Source: CAZWRK01 sp964635875 (GTDB lineage Bacteria; Pseudomonadota; Gammaproteobacteria; Burkholderiales; Aquaspirillaceae). From it: a stretch of DNA of 35,068 nt. Made by a program: the position numbers and the translations under genes. Shown in pieces: positions 31,168 to 35,068 of this stretch. How positions within the stretch are numbered: position 1 is the stretch's first letter; every line of letters begins with the position of its first letter. The notes below the pieces were generated by a model, which was not told the DNA's origin, did not search any database, and saw only the letters and a program-made list of their open reading frames with translations. The stretch is taken from contig CAZWRK010000037.1 of the NCBI GenBank assembly GCA_964635875.1, positions 1 through 35,068 on the forward strand, in the 5' to 3' direction.

Positions 31168-31376
31168 TGACATGCGCTGATGTGATAGGTAAGTAGTACC
31201 CAGTAGGGCTATGGCTTACCTATCATTTTAGCGCAAGATCCAAGCGATGGCAAAACGCTTGTAAAACAACCTCGTGACAGATAGAATAGATCAGCCCGAT
31301 CTTAACGTTTTGTAGGCAGTTTTGCCAAAAACATCTGTCACCAGGTGCTTGCTAACGTTATAGATTGGGTTTTTTT
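31168..31376 (+). ncRNA. Structured non-coding RNA or regulatory leader, about 209 nt
   Basis: Between the promoter and the next gene there is no reading frame of merit, but there is much pairing. A first hairpin pairs 31173-31193 with 31215-31235 (21 positions with one T-T mismatch) and carries CCC-AGTA-GGG at its top. A second hairpin, CAAGCG at 31241-31246 with CGCTTG at 31256-31261, exposes a loop whose 31248-31255 pairs with 31320-31327 (8 bp). 31274-31282 pairs with 31333-31341 (9 bp, extended by four pairs 31269-31272 with 31343-31346). 31293-31309 pairs with 31354-31371 (17 bp, one bulge) before a T run. The last three pairings cross. I recognise no known family. Confidence 0.75.
31293..31376 (+). 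terminator. Terminator-like helix at the end of the structured RNA
   Basis: 17 pairs (some G-U) with one bulged T join 31293-31309 to 31354-31371, then seven T occur (31370-31376). The loop of 44 bases is longer than in a normal terminator. A competing pairing, AAGATC 31235-31240 with GATCTT 31298-31303, would open it, so attenuation is possible. Confidence 0.6.
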
Positions 31377-32060
31377 ATGCAAACAAACGGCTGGGTAAAA
31401 TTACATAGGAAACTTTTAGAAACATCCTTTTATAAACACAGTCCTACTGTGCATTTATTTATTCATTTATTGATTAGTGCTAACAAACAAGAACAGGAAT
31501 TTTTATTTAACAAGAAAATCATCAAAATTGAGGCTGGACAGCTGGTTACTGGTAGAAAAATACTTTCAGAAAAGACTGGTATATCAACACAAAGCATAAG
31601 AACGGCGTTGGTTAACCTAAAAGTAACCAACACAATAACCATCAAAACTACTACGAAATTTAGCATTATAACAGTCTTAAACTGGAATGAATATCAAGAG
31701 GTAACCAACAAACTAACAAACCAGCAACCAACAACTAACCAACAACTAACCACAAACAAGAATATAGAGAATATAGAGAAAGATATTAATAATGCAGATA
31801 CTCCGTCAGAATTAGAAACAATCATCAAGGAAATAGACAAGAGTCAACACATAAAAACAGAACATCAATTCCTAGGATTAGAATTACACGCACAACTTAA
31901 TGCCCCTCCAGATAAAAAAGGAGAAATTATAAGAATTGTTCGTGATTATCCTCGAAACAAGGTTGATCAAGCTCGTTCGTTTGCTGTTGATTATTCAGGA
32001 GCCGCTCCAAAATGGAAGATGTTTTTTTGGAAACTTAATATTTTGATGAAAAATAAATAA
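31377..32060 (+). CDS. Phage replisome organizer-like protein
   Basis: A 227-residue protein. The start could be ATG 31377 or an in-frame TTG at 31365; ATG is preferred as the family starts right before GWVKLHRK. Residues 1-115 are a winged-helix domain of the replisome organizer/DnaD-N type: GWVKLHRKLLETSFYKHSPT, LLISANKQEQEFLF, GQLVTGRKILSEKTGISTQS, IRTALVNLKVTNTITIKTTT and ITVLNWNEYQ. A low-complexity T/N/Q linker follows (about 115-145), then a charged C-terminal domain. It would load the helicase at the phage origin. The structured RNA ends at its first codon, so its expression may depend on readthrough. Confidence 0.8.
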   Translation: MQTNGWVKLHRKLLETSFYKHSPTVHLFIHLLISANKQEQEFLFNKKIIKIEAGQLVTGRKILSEKTGISTQSIRTALVNLKVTNTITIKTTTKFSIITVLNWNEYQEVTNKLTNQQPTTNQQLTTNKNIENIEKDINNADTPSELETIIKEIDKSQHIKTEHQFLGLELHAQLNAPPDKKGEIIRIVRDYPRNKVDQARSFAVDYSGAAPKWKMFFWKLNILMKNK

Positions 32061-32061
32061 A

Positions 32062-32475
32062 ATGCAATACTTGAATGGAAAATACCAAAGCCGACCTGAA
32101 GAAATAGCTGTTGAGGGTTTTGAAAGATTTGGTTTGAAACCCGAGAGAAATTATAAAGTTGATTTTTTTGAAATAGATTTTGCTTTTCCTGAAAGAAAAA
32201 TTGGTATCGAAATACAAAGCTGGAAATATCATGCTGACCACAAGAGAGACAAAAGACGCTGTGAATATCTCGTGTCGAAAGGTTGGAAAATGTATTTTTT
32301 CTTGGCAAAAAACGTCATGCAAGATAAATTCTTACCTGCGGCATACGTGTATATAAAAGAATTCGCTGAAGACAAAGAATTAGAAAAATCCGCACAGTTT
32401 CATATTTACAAGTTCCTGCAGCAAAGTTTAACTAATGAAGAACGCCTTTTATTTAAGGCAAATTTCATGGATTAA
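32062..32475 (+). CDS. Vsr/DUF559-like endonuclease
   Basis: A 137-residue protein starting one base after the previous stop. SRPEEIAVEGFERFGL with acidic residues at 13-14, then VDFFEIDFAFPERKIGIEIQ with D39 and E50, and HADHKRDKRRCEYLVSKGW are the layout of PD-(D/E)xK nucleases of the very-short-patch/DUF559 type. The usual ExK is E-I-Q here, where lysine is replaced and a later lysine may migrate. It may nick or process DNA in replication or resolve branched DNA; the target cannot be told. Remaining residues are helical. Confidence 0.72.
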   Translation: MQYLNGKYQSRPEEIAVEGFERFGLKPERNYKVDFFEIDFAFPERKIGIEIQSWKYHADHKRDKRRCEYLVSKGWKMYFFLAKNVMQDKFLPAAYVYIKEFAEDKELEKSAQFHIYKFLQQSLTNEERLLFKANFMD

Positions 32476-32663
32476 ACCTCGAAACGTAGGGATCTAGCTG
32501 TAAAGCATCAAACAAGATAAATAGAGCCGTTTTAAAAGGGAAGGGGCATTAATTAAAAGCTTATATGAAAGAAAAATTAGCAAATCCATGATTTGATGAT
32601 TTGATTAAACAACTTTCAAAATTCAAAAATATTTAGATAATTCATATGATCTTCAAATACCAC

Positions 32664-32692
32664 TTGACAACCACTACACAAAGGTATATACT
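32664..32692 (+). promoter_or_regulatory. Strong sigma70 promoter of the transglycosylase gene
   Basis: TTGACA and TATACT are separated by 17 bases, with the -10 ending six bases before ATG 32699. The 16 bases AAATACCACTTGACAA (32655-32670) recur at 33587-33602. The stretch from the nuclease stop at 32475 to here (188 bases) holds nothing else I can recognise. Confidence 0.8.
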
Positions 32693-32698
32693 ATGCTT

Positions 32699-33256
32699 AT
32701 GAAAACTTATAAACAGGCTTCAGAGCCAATAACCCCACAGCTTTTAGTAAGCTATTTGAAAGCACTTTTGCTTGGAGCACTTTGCGGAATGGTATTTATA
32801 ATAAGTACAGATTTGAATTGTCGGAACCCTAAAATACTTGAACCCGTGCCACCAAGTATGTATAACAGAACAACGCCTACTTCAACACCCACAATAACGC
32901 CAACGCCTACTATAGCAAAAAAAGCCATAGTGCCTTTTAAGAAATATCTAACAGCAGAAGCAGCACAAATAAGAGAGTTTATATTACCTAAAATACAAAG
33001 TGAATATGATGAGATTAACGCTCTAGCATTTGATAACATTTTAAAGAAAGAAGCGGGCTATAGACCAGATGCAGTGAATGAGATTGGGGCAGGCGGAATG
33101 CCTCAAGCGCTCCCCGCAAGCAAAATGGGTTGTCCAATAGAGGCGACAACAGAAGCCGCCTTGTGTCAATATGAATGGATGAAGAAATATATTGAGAATA
33201 GATACGGAACACCTGTTAAGGCTTGGGAATTCCATTTAGCTAAAAATTGGTATTAA
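32699..33256 (+). CDS. Membrane-anchored lytic transglycosylase-like protein
   Basis: A 185-residue protein from ATG 32699 (an ATG at 32693 lies directly on the end of the -10). A membrane segment at about 16-37 (LVSYLKALLLGALCGMVFII) is followed by a T/P-rich linker at 58-72. The C-terminal lysozyme-like domain has the catalytic-type glutamate Glu118 in NILKKEAGYRPDAVN, and GMPQALPASKMG with a final ENRYGTPVKAWEFH and NWY. This is the transglycosylase type seen in actinobacterial and related wall enzymes, with GxPQALPxSKM and RYGxPxxAW. It would act in the cell wall from a membrane anchor, early in infection given its promoter. Confidence 0.78.
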   Translation: MKTYKQASEPITPQLLVSYLKALLLGALCGMVFIISTDLNCRNPKILEPVPPSMYNRTTPTSTPTITPTPTIAKKAIVPFKKYLTAEAAQIREFILPKIQSEYDEINALAFDNILKKEAGYRPDAVNEIGAGGMPQALPASKMGCPIEATTEAALCQYEWMKKYIENRYGTPVKAWEFHLAKNWY

Positions 33257-33260
33257 ACAT

Positions 33261-33569
33261 ATGAATAATAGGTACAAATTTAGATACTGGGACAAGAAAA
33301 GTGAGAAGATGCGACATATTTATTTAGGTGATTTCAGCCATGAGCTTATGCAATTTACTGGATTACTAGACTGCGAAGGAAAAGACATTTATCAGGGCGA
33401 TTTGTGCAGGCTATTAAAAAATCCATCATTCTCAAGTTGCGATAGAACAGAGTTTTTATACGAGGTGGTTTTTGAAAAAGGGTGTTTTATGATACGAGAA
33501 GTCGATCATCACAGCGTTACTTTTTATGAAAATCCTGAAAATATTGAAGTTATTGGTAGCTATAGGTAA
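33261..33569 (+). CDS. yopX: YopX family protein
   Basis: A 102-residue protein starting four bases after the previous stop. The opening MNNRYKFRYWDKKSEKMRHI, the middle LMQFTGLLDCEGKDIYQGDL and the ending NIEVIGSYR are the signature of the YopX family, small phage and prophage proteins with an SH3-like fold. Residue changes are mild and all turns are kept. The function of YopX is not known. It stands in the early gene block. Confidence 0.9.
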   Translation: MNNRYKFRYWDKKSEKMRHIYLGDFSHELMQFTGLLDCEGKDIYQGDLCRLLKNPSFSSCDRTEFLYEVVFEKGCFMIREVDHHSVTFYENPENIEVIGSYR

Positions 33570-33595
33570 AATACTGAACTATTTTAAAATACCAC

Positions 33596-33624
33596 TTGAC
33601 AAATACTTTACAATCATTTATCAT
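33596..33624 (+). promoter_or_regulatory. Sigma70 promoter, leaderless gene
   Basis: TTGACA and TATCAT spaced by 17 bases; ATG 33631 begins six bases after the -10. The same 16-base block as at 32655-32670 surrounds the -35. Confidence 0.75.
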
Positions 33625-33630
33625 ATACTT

Positions 33631-33810
33631 ATGACAATCGCAGAAGCTATACAAACCTATACAGAAACCATCTTAACTAATGATATTCTTTTCCATACAA
33701 AAGAAATAACTCAAGATGAATTCACAGACATTCTTGTTAAGGAGCAAGGTAAATTACTTACTCTCATCAATTTAAACGTTATAAAAATACTCAAAAATGA
33801 AACTAATTAA
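33631..33810 (+). CDS. Small early protein, 59 aa
   Basis: A 59-residue mostly helical protein from ATG 33631, the start being fixed by a complete promoter ending six bases upstream. MTIAEAIQTYTETILTND, then ITQDEFTDILVKEQGKLLT, then NLNVIKILKNETN. It is weakly acidic. No family is recognised. Overlaps the next start by 14 bases in another frame. Confidence 0.5.
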   Translation: MTIAEAIQTYTETILTNDILFHTKEITQDEFTDILVKEQGKLLTLINLNVIKILKNETN

Positions 33811-34003
33811 ACAAAACCACTCAGCCCGTAAACAACGAGCTCTTACCCTCTGGATGGAGATGGCAGAGCTATACAACGAAGGCGTACCAGTAATTCAGAT
33901 AGCAAAAAGATATATAAACCCAAATACAGGAAAGTTCTATACAAGAGAAGGTGTCTATTTTGCGCTAAGAAAACTAAGAGATTTTGAAAACTTTAACAAT
34001 TGA
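33797..34003 (+). CDS. Small helix-turn-helix protein, 68 aa
   Basis: A 68-residue basic protein. ALTLWMEMAELYNEGVPVIQ then IAKRYINPNTGKFYTREGVY and FALRKLRDFENF read like a small helix-turn-helix with a beta hairpin, similar to short phage DNA-binding proteins where IAKRY would be the recognition turn. It begins inside the previous gene and ends just before a GC-richer structured region. A regulatory role is possible. Confidence 0.6.
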   Translation: MKLIKQNHSARKQRALTLWMEMAELYNEGVPVIQIAKRYINPNTGKFYTREGVYFALRKLRDFENFNN

Positions 34004-34011
34004 TGTTTTGC

Positions 34012-34091
34012 TTCCTCAAGTCGTATACACAATACACGTCATCACTCGCACCCGAGACGACGAGACACAAGTTAACACTTGTCTTGAGGAA
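34012..34091 (+). other. Branched inverted-repeat element in intergenic region
   Basis: An outer perfect 9-base inverted repeat, TTCCTCAAG at 34012-34020 with CTTGAGGAA at 34083-34091, encloses smaller hairpins: CTCG-CACC-CGAG at 34045-34056, flanked by CGTC 34037-34040 with GACG 34059-34062, and ACAAGT-TAAC-ACTTGT at 34067-34082, abutting the outer arm. The layout is a branched junction of 80 bases in the 115-base gap between two genes. It may be a structured RNA, a protein-binding site or an origin element. Confidence 0.6.
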
Positions 34092-34118
34092 CAAGAACAT
34101 TATTAATTTCATAAAAAC

Positions 34119-34733
34119 ATGAAAGAAATAGCAACAGCCCTTTTTAAATTTCAACAAGAGGTTGGAAAGGTTACAAAAGACGCAACAAATCCGTTTTTCC
34201 ACAATAAATACGCAACTCTAAGCTCTGTACTTGAAGCTGTTAAAAAGCCTTTAGAAAAAGCAAATTTAGTTGTTGTACAAAGCCCCTCAATAAGCACTCT
34301 TTATACAAAGATAATTCATACTGAAAGTGGAGAGTTCGTAGATGGTCACTATTCTCTCCTTCCTGTAAAAAATGACCCACAGTCTATGGGTTCGGCCATT
34401 ACATACGCCAGACGCTACGCTTTAGTATCTATGCTTTGCCTAGATGTTGATGACGATGATGACGGTAATGCAGCTTCCAAGCCACAACCCACACCAAGCG
34501 AACAACAGGCGTTTAAAGAGCAAGTGCACGGGTCTCAACAACCAAAAATATCACCCGCTAAAATAGTTACAAAAGGGCCAGTCCGAGAAGAGCAACTAAG
34601 ATTAATTAATTTCTACCTTAGAAAGCTAAACAAGCTTGACGCAGGTATATTAATTGATTACTCAATATCAGAGCTTAAAGATTTAACATCGGCACAAGCG
34701 GTAGAGGTTATTAATAAGTTAGAAAAAGAATAA
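34119..34733 (+). CDS. erf: ERF-family single-strand annealing protein
   Basis: A 204-residue recombinase. Residues 1-115 carry ERF family marks: TNPFFHNKYATLSSVLEAVK, PLEKANLVVVQSPS, KIIHTESGEFVDGHYSLLP, then DPQSMGSAITYARRYALVS and DVDDDDDGN. YATLSSVLEAVKxPL, GSAITYARRY and the acidic end are very typical. A P/Q-rich linker joins to a C-terminal helical domain (REEQLRLINFYLRKLNKL) that may bind partners such as SSB. It pairs complementary strands during phage recombination and repair. No Shine-Dalgarno sequence is seen. Confidence 0.92.
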   Translation: MKEIATALFKFQQEVGKVTKDATNPFFHNKYATLSSVLEAVKKPLEKANLVVVQSPSISTLYTKIIHTESGEFVDGHYSLLPVKNDPQSMGSAITYARRYALVSMLCLDVDDDDDGNAASKPQPTPSEQQAFKEQVHGSQQPKISPAKIVTKGPVREEQLRLINFYLRKLNKLDAGILIDYSISELKDLTSAQAVEVINKLEKE

Positions 34734-34734
34734 T

Positions 34735-34881
34735 ATGAACGAGCCTTACTCACCCTACGGCTGGGACGAAGAAGAGAGCTATAGACACCAATGTAAAGGG
34801 TGTGAGACCATAATCAGCGGGTATGATGATAACGAATATTGCCAAGAATGTATTAAATCTTTTAACAATTTAAAAAACTAA
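34735..34881 (+). CDS. Zinc-ribbon microprotein, 48 aa
   Basis: A 48-residue protein starting one base after erf (TAATATG). MNEPYSPYGWDEEES is acidic and aromatic, then a ribbon with C20/C23 (CKGC) and C36/C39 (CQEC) follows. The four-cysteine spacing is like other ribbons in this window but the body is acidic. It ends one base before the next gene, again TAATATG. The function is unknown. Confidence 0.55.
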   Translation: MNEPYSPYGWDEEESYRHQCKGCETIISGYDDNEYCQECIKSFNNLKN

Positions 34882-34882
34882 T

Positions 34883-35068
34883 ATGGGAGTAAAATTTTTA
34901 AGAAAGGTTACAGACCTAAACATGGAGGCGGTTGTTGATAATGCAGTACAAGCTCTCCTTAATAAAGGGAAAGAAATAGTGCATGTAAATTATCAGCTTA
35001 CAGACACTATCGAAGTAAAGAAGGAAACTGTCGGATGTTATTACTCAGTATTAATAATTTATAAATAA
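34883..35068 (+). CDS. Cse60-like small protein
   Basis: A 61-residue protein ending with its stop exactly at the window edge. VKFLRKVTDLNMEAVVDNAV, then KGKEIVHVNYQLTD and the closing CYYSVLIIYK resemble the Spore_Cse60 family, small proteins of Firmicutes and their phages with the pattern xxIIDIxYQ...xYxALIIY. It is also a common small phage protein of unknown role. Its start is coupled to the preceding ribbon gene by TAATATG. Confidence 0.6.
   Translation: MGVKFLRKVTDLNMEAVVDNAVQALLNKGKEIVHVNYQLTDTIEVKKETVGCYYSVLIIYK

Noticed and set aside
31125..31376. CRISPR array, tmRNA, tRNA or retron in the non-coding region
   Set aside because: No regularly spaced repeats, no tRNA-like T-loop or CCA end, no reverse transcriptase nearby; only the structured-RNA reading is supported.
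32476..32663. Small frame MKEKLANP and weak repeats in the gap after the nuclease gene
   Set aside because: Eight codons without a ribosome binding site and no pattern beyond AT-rich sequence.
34012..34091. tRNA gene suggested by a branched fold of 80 bases
   Set aside because: The outer stem is nine pairs, there is no GTTCRA T-loop sequence and no anticodon arm of normal size.
1..35068. Recoded stop codons (TGA or TAG as sense)
   Set aside because: Known-family proteins end at sensible lengths with TGA, TAA and TAG, and no family domain is cut by an in-frame stop.

Overview
The window is a stretch of an AT-rich, tailed double-stranded DNA phage genome or prophage, most likely a siphovirus because a tape measure protein and a two-frame tail chaperone are present without sheath or contractile genes. 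It carries the full late morphogenesis module, and its right end runs into replication and recombination genes. The host cannot be fixed from sequence. The standard genetic code fits, since TGA ends several genes at sensible places. Translation starts are of two kinds. Some genes have Shine-Dalgarno sequences (major capsid, major tail, holin-like and a few others). Many others have a -10 hexamer only 5-7 nt before the start codon, which predicts leaderless mRNAs. The two wall hydrolases suggest a peptidoglycan-walled host.

Layout. 1-1275: start of a DNA methyltransferase (minus strand, cut by the window edge), a zinc-ribbon microprotein, and three minus-strand small membrane proteins that look like a holin or lysis group. 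1349-7479: terminase small and large subunits, portal, MuF-like minor capsid protein, scaffold and major capsid, closed by a strong terminator at 7500-7533. 7558-15601: an 8-kb cassette of five or six glycosyltransferases and two SAM-dependent methyltransferase-like proteins, with three zinc-ribbon microproteins between them. 15648-19284: probable virion surface proteins, including a concanavalin/LamG-like protein and one with sixteen 14-residue repeats. 19311-22564: head-tail connectors, tail terminator, a Com-like zinc ribbon, major tail protein and the tail chaperone pair joined by a probable -1 frameshift at A AAA AAA. 22587-29355: tape measure, LamG protein, FN3-baseplate hub, tail-tip proteins and a polyglycine-rich adhesin. 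29352-30112: CHAP endolysin, interrupted by a 100-N scaffold gap that is flanked by the same 55 bases and can be closed in frame. 30093-30560: minus-strand HNH homing endonuclease. 30585-31124: coiled-coil protein.

31133-31376 is a non-coding transcription unit. It has a consensus sigma70 promoter, about 209 nt of strongly self-complementary sequence and a terminator-like end just before a replisome-organizer-like gene. Its three long pairings (8, 9+4 and 17 bp) all cross one another, so they imply either a pseudoknotted RNA or a switch. I do not recognise the family, and it is the best candidate here for something undescribed. 31377-35068 holds the replisome organizer, a Vsr/DUF559-like nuclease, a membrane-anchored transglycosylase, YopX, small proteins, an ERF-type annealing protein, a zinc ribbon and a Cse60-like protein.

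The late genes fit one pathway: package, build capsid, glycosylate or decorate, join tail, adsorb, lyse. The glycosylation cassette sitting directly before putative surface proteins suggests, but does not prove, that virion proteins are the acceptors.
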